A stretch of 64,000 nt of DNA, from positions 1 to 64,000 of the forward strand of contig JAFTIQ010000004.1 in NCBI GenBank assembly GCA_017456805.1. The letters are read 5' to 3'. The notes under the pieces are model-generated. The model was not told where the DNA came from. It did no database searches and worked only from the letters and a program-made list of their open reading frames with translations. The stretch is from Lentisphaeria bacterium (GTDB lineage: Bacteria > Verrucomicrobiota > Lentisphaeria > Victivallales > UBA1829). Each line of letters begins with the position of its first letter. Position 1 is the stretch's first letter. Shown here one piece after another: positions 33,887 through 43,529 of this stretch. The position numbers and the translations under genes are program-made.

Positions 33887-36553
33887 ATGTCTGCAGAAGG
33901 TATGCCCAAGGCTTACGAGCCCGCCGGAATTGAAAATAAATGGTATCAGTATTGGGAAGGAAATAATCTTTTCCACGGAAAACCCAATCCCGATAAAAAA
34001 CCGTATTCCATCGTGATCCCCCCGCCGAACGTGACCGGGATCCTTACCATGGGACACGTTCTCAACAACACGCTTCAGGATATCCTGATCCGCTGGCACA
34101 GAATGATGGGCGAAGAATGCTGCTGGTTCCCCGGAACCGACCATGCAGGGATCGCTACTGAAAGCAAAGTCGATAAAGTCCTTCGCGAAAAAGAAGGGGT
34201 TGACCGCAGAACACTCGGACGGGAAGAGTTTATCAAGCGTGTCTGGGATTGGAAAGCTCAGTATGGCGGAACCATCATCAAGCAGCTGCGGAAACTCGGA
34301 ACATCCTGCGATTGGGAACGGGAACGTTTCACCATGGATGAAGGTCTTTCCGAAGCTGTCAAACAAGTCTTTGTTCAGCTTTATAACAAAGGTTATATCT
34401 ATCGCGGAAAACGCATGGTGAACTGGTGCCCCGCAGCCCAGAGTGCACTCTCCGATGAAGAAGTGATCTACAAGGAAGTCAAAGGAAAATTCTGGCACTT
34501 CCGTTATCCTCTGACCGATGGCAGCGGATATCTTGTGGTGGCGACAACCCGTCCGGAAACTATGTTCGGGGATACCGCTGTTGCCGTGAACCCCGAAGAT
34601 CCCAGATACAAACATCTGATCGGAAAAACGGTCAAACTTCCGTTGACTGACCGGGAAATCCCCATCGTTGCGGATGAACATGCCGATCCGGAAAAAGGAA
34701 CCGGTTGTGTGAAGATCACCCCGGCTCATGACCCCAACGACTATCAGGTCGGAAAACGTCATGATCTGCCGTTCATCAACGTTATGAACCGCGATGGTTC
34801 CATGAACTCTCTCTGCGGAAAATATGCCGGAATGGATCGTTATGAATGCCGGAAAGCATGTGTTGCTGATTTGGAAGCTCAGGGACTTGTGGAAAAAATC
34901 GAAGATATCGTCCACAATGTCGGGTTCTCCGAACGCGGCGGCGTTGAAATCGAAACTCTGTTGAGTGACCAGTGGTTCGTCAAGATGGATGAACTCGCCA
35001 AACCTGCAATCGCAGCAGTCAAAAACGGCGATATCAAATTCTATCCCGAACGCTGGAGCAAAACCTATTTCCACTGGATGGAAAACATTCAGGACTGGTG
35101 CATCAGCCGTCAGATCTGGTGGGGACACCGGATCCCGGCATGGTACCGCGGCGATATCAACGACGAAAACAGAGAAGTTTATGTCGGTGTGACCGCTCCC
35201 GAAGGCGAAGGCTGGTATCAGGAAGAAGACGTTCTCGACACCTGGTTCAGCTCCTGGCTGTGGCCGTTCTCCATCATGGGCTGGCCTGAAGATACCGAAG
35301 AACAGAAGTTCTTCTATCCCACCAATGATCTTGTGACCGGTCCGGATATTATCTTCTTCTGGGTTGCCCGTATGATCATGGCCGGCTGCGAGTTCAAGGG
35401 AAAAATCCCCTTCAAGAACGTGTATTTCACCAGTATCATCCGCGATGAAATCGGACGAAAACTGAGTAAATCTCTCGGAAACTCCCCCGACCCGCTGGAT
35501 GTGATCGCGACCTACGGTGCAGATGCGCTCCGCTTCTCCATCGTTTACATTGCACCCGTCGGAATCGATATCCGTTACTCTAACGAAAAATGTGAAATCG
35601 GAAGAAACTTTGCCAACAAGCTCTGGAACGCCTGCCGTTTCCGCAGTATGCAGGGCGCAGTTTCCGAAAATTTTGCTGATATCACCGATCTTGTCAAAAA
35701 CGGAAAACTCACCGGCGATGAAAAATGGATGCTTGCCAAGCTGGATGCCTGCGCTGCTGATATTCAGAAAGCATTGGAAGGATTCAATTTCCATCAGGCG
35801 GTTCATGCGATTTATGAACTCGTCTGGAGCAGTTTCTGCGACTGGTTCATTGAAGCCTGCAAAGTTCGCTTTGCAGCCGGCGGGGAAGAAAAAGCTCAGG
35901 CTTTGCGCGTTCTGGATTATGCGATCTGGAAACTGCTGCGTCTGCTCCATCCCTTCATGCCGTTCCTCACGGAAGAACTGGCTCACCAGATGGGCTTCCT
36001 TGCAGAAAACGAAAGTATCATGTATGCTCAGTTCCCTGTTTCCATGGAAGCTGAAGGTGCTGCGATTCCGGATGCTGCGGAAGCTTTGGAACTCACCGAC
36101 CGCAAGTTCGAACTGGTTTCCGGCGGACGTACACTCCGCTTGAACTATGATATTGCTCCCGGCAAGAAACTTGATTTCCATGTGAAGGCTGCGGATCAGA
36201 GATGTTATGATTTCTTCATGGCTGGAGCCGACAGCTTCAAGTCACTGCTCAATGCGGAAAAACTGACCATTTCCATGGAAGATTATGGTTCTGATGCTCC
36301 TGCGACCGTTCTTTCCGGCGGTGCGATCTTCCTGCCCCTCAAGGGTGTGATCGACGTTGCGGCAGAAACAGTCAAGCTGGAAAAGCAGAAGAAAGATCTT
36401 CTCGGCTGGATCAAGGGAACGGAAGCCCGGTTGAATAATCCCGGATTTGTCTCCCGCGCACCTCAGAAAGTCATTGATGATACGAAAGCTCAGCTGGAAT
36501 CTTTGAAAGAAAAACTCCAGCGTGTGGAAACAACTCTGGCACAAATGAAGTAA
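33887..36553 (+). CDS. valS: valyl-tRNA synthetase
   Basis: An 888-aa class I synthetase. The HIGH-type motif is in PPPNVTGILTMGHVLN, the KMSKS-type loop reads KLSKSLGNSPDP, and the editing domain lies between (TTRPETMFGDTAVAV). The last 70 residues form the valyl-specific coiled-coil arm (LEKQKKDLLGWIKGTEARL). It charges tRNA-Val with ATP in the cytoplasm. AAGGGAG precedes the start. A textbook terminator follows. Confidence 0.96.
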   Translation: MSAEGMPKAYEPAGIENKWYQYWEGNNLFHGKPNPDKKPYSIVIPPPNVTGILTMGHVLNNTLQDILIRWHRMMGEECCWFPGTDHAGIATESKVDKVLREKEGVDRRTLGREEFIKRVWDWKAQYGGTIIKQLRKLGTSCDWERERFTMDEGLSEAVKQVFVQLYNKGYIYRGKRMVNWCPAAQSALSDEEVIYKEVKGKFWHFRYPLTDGSGYLVVATTRPETMFGDTAVAVNPEDPRYKHLIGKTVKLPLTDREIPIVADEHADPEKGTGCVKITPAHDPNDYQVGKRHDLPFINVMNRDGSMNSLCGKYAGMDRYECRKACVADLEAQGLVEKIEDIVHNVGFSERGGVEIETLLSDQWFVKMDELAKPAIAAVKNGDIKFYPERWSKTYFHWMENIQDWCISRQIWWGHRIPAWYRGDINDENREVYVGVTAPEGEGWYQEEDVLDTWFSSWLWPFSIMGWPEDTEEQKFFYPTNDLVTGPDIIFFWVARMIMAGCEFKGKIPFKNVYFTSIIRDEIGRKLSKSLGNSPDPLDVIATYGADALRFSIVYIAPVGIDIRYSNEKCEIGRNFANKLWNACRFRSMQGAVSENFADITDLVKNGKLTGDEKWMLAKLDACAADIQKALEGFNFHQAVHAIYELVWSSFCDWFIEACKVRFAAGGEEKAQALRVLDYAIWKLLRLLHPFMPFLTEELAHQMGFLAENESIMYAQFPVSMEAEGAAIPDAAEALELTDRKFELVSGGRTLRLNYDIAPGKKLDFHVKAADQRCYDFFMAGADSFKSLLNAEKLTISMEDYGSDAPATVLSGGAIFLPLKGVIDVAAETVKLEKQKKDLLGWIKGTEARLNNPGFVSRAPQKVIDDTKAQLESLKEKLQRVETTLAQMK

Positions 36554-36560
36554 TAACAGG

Positions 36561-36587
36561 GGAGGGGCTTCAACCCCTCCTTTTTTT
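36561..36587 (+). terminator. valS terminator
   Basis: GGAGGGG/CCCCTCC stem, six-base loop and seven T residues. It ends only five bases before the next start codon. Confidence 0.85.
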
Positions 36588-36592
36588 GAATT

Positions 36593-37090
36593 ATGGCAAG
36601 TGAAAAGAAATCTTTTTTATCAGCACTTTCCATGCTGATCGTGTTCTGTCTGCTGCTGTTTCTGATCTATCTTCCCCAGCCGGAAAAAAAGCGGGTGGAA
36701 GCAGATCTCAATGATTGTGCCGGGAATCTGCGGCAGATTTATAATGCTTTGCTGATGTATCAGGAAAAGTATGATGCATTTCCTCATGAAGCAGATACCG
36801 CCGGATTGAATTTTCTGTTTAAATTGGATTTTGACCGGGATCTGACTCATTTCGTCTGCCCGGGAACAGAGACTCAGACGCGCGGGGAATTGCGGGACGA
36901 TACGTTGTCTTACTATTATTATCCGCCGGCAAAAGGCACTCCTTCGCCGCAAGATCTTTTGATCGCAGATCATCCGGGGAATCATCCCGGCGGTGAGATC
37001 CAGCTGCTTTTCGGCGATGGAACTGTGAAGAAATTCCGTTTGGAGAAACCCGTTCCCAGAGAAGAACTTCCTCTGAAAATCAAAAAATAA
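36593..37090 (+). CDS. pilin-like single-pass hypothetical protein
   Basis: A 165-aa protein with one hydrophobic helix (ALSMLIVFCLLLFLIYL), then NDCAGNLRQIYNALLMYQEK, which resembles the region following the helix of pseudopilins, and a C-terminal LLFGDGTVKKF like their DGH motif. The leader lacks the FTLIE motif, so classical prepilin processing is unlikely. No ribosome-binding site precedes the start; the only GGAGG upstream is buried in the valS terminator stem. It may be translated by coupling or from an internal ATG at residue 14. Confidence 0.6.
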   Translation: MASEKKSFLSALSMLIVFCLLLFLIYLPQPEKKRVEADLNDCAGNLRQIYNALLMYQEKYDAFPHEADTAGLNFLFKLDFDRDLTHFVCPGTETQTRGELRDDTLSYYYYPPAKGTPSPQDLLIADHPGNHPGGEIQLLFGDGTVKKFRLEKPVPREELPLKIKK

Positions 37091-37129
37091 ATCCCGTTGT
37101 TTGCCGGGACGGAAAACGGTTTTCAAATC

Positions 37130-37156
37130 AAAAAAAAGGGACCCGGACAGGTCCCT
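37130..37156 (-). terminator. terminator after the beta-propeller gene
   Basis: AGGGACC/GGTCCCT stem with a six-base loop, followed on the minus strand by about seven T residues. Confidence 0.8.
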
Positions 37157-37180
37157 GATTTTATCTGAGAAGGATATTCG

Positions 37181-38383
37181 TCAGAATTTGACTTTTTCAT
37201 TACATTCCAGATAATAGATGGCACGTTTTCCCTTGTGTTTCGCATCCACCGTGATTTTTGAGCCGTCAGCGGACCAGCGCGGGTGCAAATCGCATCTTGT
37301 TTCTCCGAACGGGCCGTCATTGCGGAACTTGCCGATAATACGGAGTTCTCCAGTCGAAGCTTTGACCAGTCCCAAAGATTGATATCCTTCATCGATATAG
37401 GTATCAGCCAGCATCCATTCTCCATCGGGAGAAAGCACCAGGTGTCCCATGGGACCCTGTCCGCGGGCAAGCAGTTTCGCCTGAGGCGGACGGATCCGGT
37501 TATCGAACACAACATAGTCAAATTTCTCTCCGGACCATTTGCAGTCGATGAGGATTTCATCCGGTGTTCTGCCCCAAATCTGATGAGAGATCATGCCTTT
37601 CCAGTATTGTTCGGGCAGGGTGCACTGAAGATTCGTTCCGTCAAGATTAACGGTGTACATATAGGTGTGCCACATGGGGCTCCAGGGGGTGAGCGGATTT
37701 TTGCAGCAGCGGAAGAGGAACAGAAGCTGAGAAGCATCGCAATTGAAAATGATGTGATTCAGCCACCAGTAGACATCAGGCAGCATGTAGGAAACCGGAT
37801 GGATCTCAGCCATTTGACGGTAAGAGACCAGGAGCTTGGATTCACCGGAGTGAAGATCCATCAGAAAGATTCCATCGTTATCCAGATCCGGGATTCTTTT
37901 TTCTGCGTTGAGAACTGCATCCGCATAGGAGTATCCCCGGCGGGGGATCCGGGCGAAATCCAGAGAAGCCGCCCAGCGCCCGTCTGTGGAGATCGAATAG
38001 ATCGGACGTTCATACTTGCCCACGATACCCTTTTCCACATCGAAGATTCTGGCAACGATCCGATCGGTTTCCGGTTCATAATCATTATAAACGAAGCAGC
38101 CGGGTTTGTGGGGAAGCCAAAGATTCATACAGCCCTGCTGATGACACCAGGCCCGGGTGGTCGTAAGGGAAACAAATTCCTGCTTATCCGGGGTGACATA
38201 TCCAAGTTCAGCGATTTCTCCCCGTTCGGGGATCCGGTCATCCTGAGGGACTTTCAAAGCAAGATGTTTTGTCTGCGCCGCATCCCACGGATTTCTGTCA
38301 TAATAACCGAAAAAGTAATGGAAATCATCATCCGGAGTAAGCTGTTTCCACTGAAATTCAGGGTTGATATCGTTTACATTCAT
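37181..38383 (-). CDS. PD40/WD40-like beta-propeller protein of glycan locus 1
   Basis: A 400-aa protein without a signal peptide. Repeated blade-type segments such as YSISTDGRWAASLDFARI, VLSPDGEWMLADTYIDEG and HPRWSADGSKITVDAKHKG are like the PD40 repeats of TolB and oligogalacturonate lyases. The opening HYFFGYYDRNPWD is typical of a family common in glycan clusters. A lyase or hydrolase reaction is possible, but no catalytic residues can be named. AGGAG precedes the ATG. It has its own promoter behind the terminator of the GH78-like gene. Confidence 0.7.
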   Translation of the reverse strand: MNVNDINPEFQWKQLTPDDDFHYFFGYYDRNPWDAAQTKHLALKVPQDDRIPERGEIAELGYVTPDKQEFVSLTTTRAWCHQQGCMNLWLPHKPGCFVYNDYEPETDRIVARIFDVEKGIVGKYERPIYSISTDGRWAASLDFARIPRRGYSYADAVLNAEKRIPDLDNDGIFLMDLHSGESKLLVSYRQMAEIHPVSYMLPDVYWWLNHIIFNCDASQLLFLFRCCKNPLTPWSPMWHTYMYTVNLDGTNLQCTLPEQYWKGMISHQIWGRTPDEILIDCKWSGEKFDYVVFDNRIRPPQAKLLARGQGPMGHLVLSPDGEWMLADTYIDEGYQSLGLVKASTGELRIIGKFRNDGPFGETRCDLHPRWSADGSKITVDAKHKGKRAIYYLECNEKVKF

Positions 38384-38415
38384 GTTCTTCTCCTTTTGAT
38401 TTTCGAAGATACTTT

Positions 38416-38444
38416 AATATAATCTGACAGGCAGAATGTTTCAA
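38416..38444 (-). promoter_or_regulatory. promoter for the beta-propeller gene
   Basis: On the minus strand TTGAAA is followed after 17 bases by TATATT, about 33 bases before the start codon. Confidence 0.65.
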
Positions 38445-38473
38445 GCGTTTACGGAAAAATTCTTGTAAATTCA

Positions 38474-38513
38474 TAAAAAAAACTGCAAAAGCATTGATTT
38501 TGCTTTTGCAGTT
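38474..38513 (-). terminator. terminator after the GH78-like gene
   Basis: Thirteen-pair stem AACTGCAAAAGCA/TGCTTTTGCAGTT with a seven-base loop and a seven-T tail on the minus strand. Confidence 0.85.
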
Positions 38514-38538
38514 TCGTGAATCTGATTTTTTCTCAGGA

Positions 38539-40323
38539 TCATTTCCCATTGGCAAAGAGCATAACATGGGAACTCCATGCATGACAATCTGACCTGGGAT
38601 TGGTAAACTCTTCCGGGTAGGTCGTCAAACCTTCTTCCTGAAGAGCTTCCCATTTTCCGATCCGCTTTTTCAGCAGATCATCCAAACCGAATTTCCGGCA
38701 GGCTTCCAGATAATAGTAGGAGAAGGAGATACTGCAGGGGATCAACTCTTTGTTTCTCAGTGAATCGATCACCCGGGTATCCTGATCTGCCAGCAGAGCG
38801 AGAACCTGAGAATGTTCCGAGAAAATCTCTTTTTTCATATCCATTGCATAAAGCTGCTGTTCCGGAACATAGAAGAGCTCTTTGATTTTTGCTTTGACCT
38901 GTTCCGCAATTTCTTCCAATCCGGGACGGAACTGCATTTTTGCCATTGCCTGCAATGCAAGCACGAAGAACCAGTTCAGAGAGCTGGTGCAGCTTTCGCA
39001 GGGAACACCGCTTTTCCAGGGCGGATACCAGTCGATGAAATTCCAGCCTTCCATTTCCAGCAGCCCGTGGGAATTCCGTTGGGAAAGAAGAAAATCAAGG
39101 AGCTTTTCTCCACGCGGACGCACTTCCTGAACCAGCGGATCATTGCCGTGACGCTCATAGTAATCATGAAGCATCAGGAACCAGATCAGCATAAAAGTCG
39201 GAATCGTCTGAACAGAATGGGAGGGCCATTGAGAATTGAAAGAGCCATCCGGTCTCTGGGAAAGGGAGAACATCCGCAACGCCTTTGCCGGGAGACGGTG
39301 ATCATCCGTGATGGAATAGGTGCAAAGTGCTTCCAGCCGGGAATCTGAAATATACATAAGCTGTTCGTAGTAAGGACAATCCATATATGTTTCATGAGAG
39401 CAATTGAAGAGCGTTTCCAATGCCATTTCTTCCAGCTTGGAGTTTGCCTTGACTTCGGGATAAGGATAACCTGTCCGGTAAAATTCCGGTTCGCAGGTGA
39501 TATCGCCTTCTGTGATGATCTGGACATAATGTCCGGCGCGCCACCAGTAATCGTACCAGAGAAGTTCTCCATCCACTTCAAAAATATCAAAATTTCCGAT
39601 AAAGACCGATCCGTCTCTTTTGCCTTTTTTTCCTTTGAGCAAAGCATCATCAAACTCATCGGTCAGATAGGGCGTTTCAGCCCAGCGGATCTTAACAGTT
39701 CCCTTTCCGGACATGCGGTAAATTGCCCATGCGCATACATAATGTTCGAAATAGCAGAGACCGTTTTCCTGCTTATCCGGCAGGATCTTTTCATATTTCA
39801 TAGCAGGAAGATCCGGCGGATTAAGGACGCGGTCATCTTCAAACCATGCGACAGGTTTCCAGACTCCGCCTTTTCCGCAGAGGATCTCATTGTTATGTTC
39901 TGCGGTCAGATGGATTCTGGGGAAGACACCCCAATCGGGGAATCCGGCTTCAAAGCTGCATCCGGATTCGATCTGACAATCCCAATCTTTCAGAATACCG
40001 CTTTTTTCTTCGATAAAGAAGCCATGCCGGATGGAGTGCTGAGCATACGCCCATTTTTGGAAGCCGAAACAAATCACCCGAACGGTGAGAACATGTTCTC
40101 CCGGACAGGCTTTGATCAAGCCTTCCTGATAGTACCAATATTCTCTGGCACCGCGTTCGGGGCCTTCCTGAATCCGCTTTCCATCCAGAAAGAGCTGCGC
40201 TTTTTCATCCGCGCTGTATCTGAATGAAATATCAGCCGCTTCCCGTAAAGAGAAGCGGCATCTGTAAACAGCGATATAGGAATTTACCGGTTCATCTGCC
40301 GGTTTCATCCACATATTAGACAT
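38539..40323 (-). CDS. GH78-like alpha-L-rhamnosidase-type protein
   Basis: A 594-aa protein. The first 250 residues form beta-sandwich modules (ISFRYSADEKAQLFLDGKRI) and the rest an alpha/alpha six-barrel. The segment YMDCPYYEQLMYISDSRLE aligns with the GH78 region DCPxRxExxGWxGDxR, where the general-acid Glu lies. DGSFNSQWPSHSVQTIP and NFIDWYPPW are further barrel motifs. No signal peptide, so it would act on imported oligosaccharides. Rhamnose specificity is inferred. AAGGAAC precedes the ATG; it lies 13 bases after the 1040-aa secreted protein. Confidence 0.75.
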   Translation of the reverse strand: MSNMWMKPADEPVNSYIAVYRCRFSLREAADISFRYSADEKAQLFLDGKRIQEGPERGAREYWYYQEGLIKACPGEHVLTVRVICFGFQKWAYAQHSIRHGFFIEEKSGILKDWDCQIESGCSFEAGFPDWGVFPRIHLTAEHNNEILCGKGGVWKPVAWFEDDRVLNPPDLPAMKYEKILPDKQENGLCYFEHYVCAWAIYRMSGKGTVKIRWAETPYLTDEFDDALLKGKKGKRDGSVFIGNFDIFEVDGELLWYDYWWRAGHYVQIITEGDITCEPEFYRTGYPYPEVKANSKLEEMALETLFNCSHETYMDCPYYEQLMYISDSRLEALCTYSITDDHRLPAKALRMFSLSQRPDGSFNSQWPSHSVQTIPTFMLIWFLMLHDYYERHGNDPLVQEVRPRGEKLLDFLLSQRNSHGLLEMEGWNFIDWYPPWKSGVPCESCTSSLNWFFVLALQAMAKMQFRPGLEEIAEQVKAKIKELFYVPEQQLYAMDMKKEIFSEHSQVLALLADQDTRVIDSLRNKELIPCSISFSYYYLEACRKFGLDDLLKKRIGKWEALQEEGLTTYPEEFTNPRSDCHAWSSHVMLFANGK

Positions 40324-40336
40324 ATAGTTCCTTTCA

Positions 40337-43300
40337 TTATTTCTGAAGTTTCAATGCAATGTCCAGAAGCTGTTTTCGGGATTCCTCCATCGCCTGCATA
40401 TCGCCTTCCGCTCCTTTTTTGATGAGAGCTTCCACGATTGCGGCTTCCGGTTTCCCTTTTGCAAGTTTCCGGCAGAGAATGATCAGACGGGCATCTTCGC
40501 CTCCCATGTAATGCGCTTCCTGTCTGCGGGAAACTGCACCTTTTCCAATGGAGAAATCAGCAAAGATCGAGGCATAATCGTTTCTTCTGATACCGTAAGC
40601 TGTATCAACATCGAATGCGCAGAATGCATCTCCTCCATCACTCTGGTCAACATGCCAGTAGGGTGAGACGGTTGAGAATCCGTAATACATATTTTCCCAG
40701 AGTTTTCTGCGGTAAGCTTCGGGTCCGTGGTGCTTCTGAAGAATGTTGTAGGTCCAGCATTCCTTGAAGTTCAGAGATTTGATATGTTTGACAAGTCCGG
40801 GAGTCAGTTGTCCGCTGTAAGGTGCTAAAATATCAATATACTCTCTGAGTTTTGTAAAATTGTTCCGTGTGACGGCATCATCTTTCAAGTCGTAGGGATT
40901 CGCCATAAGAATCGCATCCGGTCTGATCGCTTTGATCGCTCTTGCATAATCATAACATTTCCGGGCCGTGCTTTTCGGATCGTTGAAGTCTTTACAGGGC
41001 TCATCAACAGGGATAAACACAACTCTGTCCGGAAGAATTCCATATTTTTCCTTCAGGTGTGCAAACAGCTGATCGAAGAATGACTTCAAACCGCGAGTCC
41101 ATTCAGGGGAGAATTCCTTATAAGTACAATGTCTCCCTTTGCTGGTCAGACAGTAGCCGGGATAATCCATTGCAAGATAGAACCAGAGTTTCATTTTTTC
41201 AATCGGCATACCGCAGCGGACGTATGTGTCAATGTTGTTGTCAAGATGTGTGAAATCACAGGTCCCGGGATTGCCGTTTGCATCGAAGGGCGGATAAATA
41301 TCCATATCTTTGTCGCCGGGAACGTTGCAGAAGAGATAATTGACATCCCGTTCGACCAGATATTTGATCAGCTCTTCTTTCGGGGTGCTGTAAGTATTGA
41401 CAAACCGTGCCTGAATGTAGTTATAGAGTGCAACATCAATATTGATGGCTCCGAGATCCACAGGGACGACTTCCACTTCCAGAGGAATGACCTCATTTGC
41501 AAAACCGTCTGTGGCACTTTTAATGACAATATTTGTGGTGTAAGTCCCCGGCTGGATTCCTTTGCTGGAAAGTTTCAGCACAACGGAGGCGGTATCCTGC
41601 GGCGCAACCCGGAGAAGCTGTCCGAGGGGCATTTCCACAAGTGCATCATAAAGTGCTGTTCCGGTAAGAGTATCATGAGGAACTGCTTCCCGGAATCCGG
41701 CATCAAGGGGGAACCGTTTGACCGGTTCATTGTCAAAACGGGTAACTGGGAATTTATCCATGCACTTGATCCGGCAGAGGAACTTCTTGTTCGTCATGTT
41801 GGAGACTGCAAAATGGAGAAATTCAGTTGTGTTTTGAGCCATGCGGACTTTGAACTTTTTGACAGGTTTTGTCAACATTCCGGGAGTGATATCATCGGTC
41901 CAGAATCCGGGCTGGGAAACAATGAGTTTCTTGCCGGAAAGAATATGGATGATGAGATTATTTTCCAGATTCTTGAGTTTTTTGCCGAATCCTGCAAAGA
42001 GTTTGACGTTGTTTCCGTTTTCAGCAATATCTGCTTTCAGATCGCGGATCATCTTTTCCAGCGCGGGGGAAAGTTTGAGCCCGTTTGCCTGAGCAAGAAT
42101 TTTGTCGAGTTCATTGTTGAAATAGTCAGAATAATTTCCGGCAACGACAAGTCCGTAAGCATCGGTGTTATGGAAGTCATGTCCGACTTTTGCCCAGGTA
42201 GATCTGCCGCCGGCACTTTTTCCGGAACGGGTGAAGTTTGCACGGTAGATCTTTTTGCTATCCGCAGAATCAATTCCCAATTCGCTGCAGGGAATGGTGA
42301 AAGTGACCCGGTAACCGTCTTTTGTCTTTGTATATTTCGCCTTGAAATTGCTCTTCCAATCATGGATCCTTACAGAGTTTATATTCCATGCGATTGCCTG
42401 CGCTTCCTTTTCGGATACATTGTAAACATACTGGAAACGTCCTTTTTCAAGATCGGAAAACCAGAAAAATTCAACCAGTTCTCCTGCCCAGAAACTTCCG
42501 GTGGGTGCTTCAACAGGATATTTGGGAGGGACAGGACAGAGAAAATCAACGATCAGATTTTCATTTTCAACTTTCACTCTCGCTCTTGCCGCATATTTCT
42601 GGAAAATCTTGTCGACCGTGGTGAACACGACTCCGCCCTGGGTATCAAGGTCAAGCACCCGGAACGGCGGCGTGACAGATTCTTTGCCGAGAACCAGCGG
42701 AAGATCAAGATCTGCCGCAGCTCCTGCCTGAGGAAGTGTTTCTTCCGCAGAAGAGTCATCTTCAACAGCTTTATCATAGATTTTCAAATCATCAATGACA
42801 CCGTTAAGCCGGAATCTGGGGCTTCCCATGCGGGCCTCCGCTCCAACGATCAGAAGCGGATAATATTTCGGACTGGTTCCATCCAAATCGCTGAAACTCA
42901 TCGCTTTATCTTTCGCCGCAACAAGAACTCCGTCAAAATAGATCTTCAGAGCTCCGCCGGAAACAGAGGAGATTCTTACTGTGTGGAACTTCCCCGGAAC
43001 AATATCCAGCGGTTTGCTTGTCACTGTAAAAGATCTCAGAATTTTTCTGGAATTATCTTCAATAGAGATGAAGTTTGCCATCAATTCTTTGCGCGGTGTG
43101 ATTTTGAAAAGAAAATCTCTTTTTCCGAAGTGGTTGACGCCATACCAGATCAGGGTGCTGCCGTTTTTTGCATCCGGTTCCGCATCAAGTTTGAACTTCA
43201 TTTCAATGGTGAACTCTTTCCAGAGCATTTTATGATTGGCGATGAAATTATAGGATTTCGGGTTGCAATCCAGTGCGGCAGATCCGTTCACCCCGGCGTT

Positions 43301-43459
43301 CATCCGCTGATCGCCGCGAAGCCAGAGATTAGATCCTCTTGATTTTTCGCTTTCCAGATAAGAAGTCTGCACCTTCTTTTCAAAGTGCCATTCCCAGACG
43401 GGCTGTGCCGCAGAAAGAGACAACGCTCCCGCAAGAGTTAAAAAGAATAAACTCTTCAT
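40337..43459 (-). CDS. large secreted multi-domain glycan-active protein (LamG-like, CBM9-like, DUF4091-like)
   Basis: A 1040-aa protein with a signal peptide (MKSLFFLTLAGALSLSAA). Residues 20-240 look like a LamG/concanavalin fold (FTIEMKFKLD, GVIDDLKIYDKAV). Residues 260-450 look like a CBM9/DOMON module (FWAGELVEFFWFSD, YRANFTRSGK). The C-terminal third (ALYNYIQARFVNTYSTPKEE, RVVFIPVDEPCKDF) resembles the DUF4091 glycoside-hydrolase-like barrel with acidic DEP residues. It should bind and perhaps cleave a polysaccharide outside the cytoplasm. It follows the pseudopilin gene on the same strand, with a hairpin in the gap. Confidence 0.75.
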   Translation of the reverse strand: MKSLFFLTLAGALSLSAAQPVWEWHFEKKVQTSYLESEKSRGSNLWLRGDQRMNAGVNGSAALDCNPKSYNFIANHKMLWKEFTIEMKFKLDAEPDAKNGSTLIWYGVNHFGKRDFLFKITPRKELMANFISIEDNSRKILRSFTVTSKPLDIVPGKFHTVRISSVSGGALKIYFDGVLVAAKDKAMSFSDLDGTSPKYYPLLIVGAEARMGSPRFRLNGVIDDLKIYDKAVEDDSSAEETLPQAGAAADLDLPLVLGKESVTPPFRVLDLDTQGGVVFTTVDKIFQKYAARARVKVENENLIVDFLCPVPPKYPVEAPTGSFWAGELVEFFWFSDLEKGRFQYVYNVSEKEAQAIAWNINSVRIHDWKSNFKAKYTKTKDGYRVTFTIPCSELGIDSADSKKIYRANFTRSGKSAGGRSTWAKVGHDFHNTDAYGLVVAGNYSDYFNNELDKILAQANGLKLSPALEKMIRDLKADIAENGNNVKLFAGFGKKLKNLENNLIIHILSGKKLIVSQPGFWTDDITPGMLTKPVKKFKVRMAQNTTEFLHFAVSNMTNKKFLCRIKCMDKFPVTRFDNEPVKRFPLDAGFREAVPHDTLTGTALYDALVEMPLGQLLRVAPQDTASVVLKLSSKGIQPGTYTTNIVIKSATDGFANEVIPLEVEVVPVDLGAINIDVALYNYIQARFVNTYSTPKEELIKYLVERDVNYLFCNVPGDKDMDIYPPFDANGNPGTCDFTHLDNNIDTYVRCGMPIEKMKLWFYLAMDYPGYCLTSKGRHCTYKEFSPEWTRGLKSFFDQLFAHLKEKYGILPDRVVFIPVDEPCKDFNDPKSTARKCYDYARAIKAIRPDAILMANPYDLKDDAVTRNNFTKLREYIDILAPYSGQLTPGLVKHIKSLNFKECWTYNILQKHHGPEAYRRKLWENMYYGFSTVSPYWHVDQSDGGDAFCAFDVDTAYGIRRNDYASIFADFSIGKGAVSRRQEAHYMGGEDARLIILCRKLAKGKPEAAIVEALIKKGAEGDMQAMEESRKQLLDIALKLQK

Positions 43460-43487
43460 AATAAAATTTTTCCTGTGTTTTGAATCT

Positions 43488-43512
43488 CTCTCTGCCGCTT
43501 AACAGCAGAGAG
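43488..43512 (-). terminator. hairpin between pseudopilin and secreted protein genes
   Basis: Eight-pair stem CTCTCTGC/GCAGAGAG without a T run. It may attenuate read-through or protect the 3' end of the pilin message rather than stop transcription. Confidence 0.4.
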
Positions 43513-43529
43513 TGTTGGTTTGTGGTCTA

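Noticed and set aside
33869..36181. A 770-codon open frame antisense to valS.
   Set aside because: valS is certain from its synthetase motifs. The opposite frame is a codon-bias shadow with no recognisable domain.
41129..43342. A 737-codon open frame antisense to the 1040-aa secreted protein.
   Set aside because: The minus-strand gene has a signal peptide, ribosome-binding site and domains; the plus frame has none.
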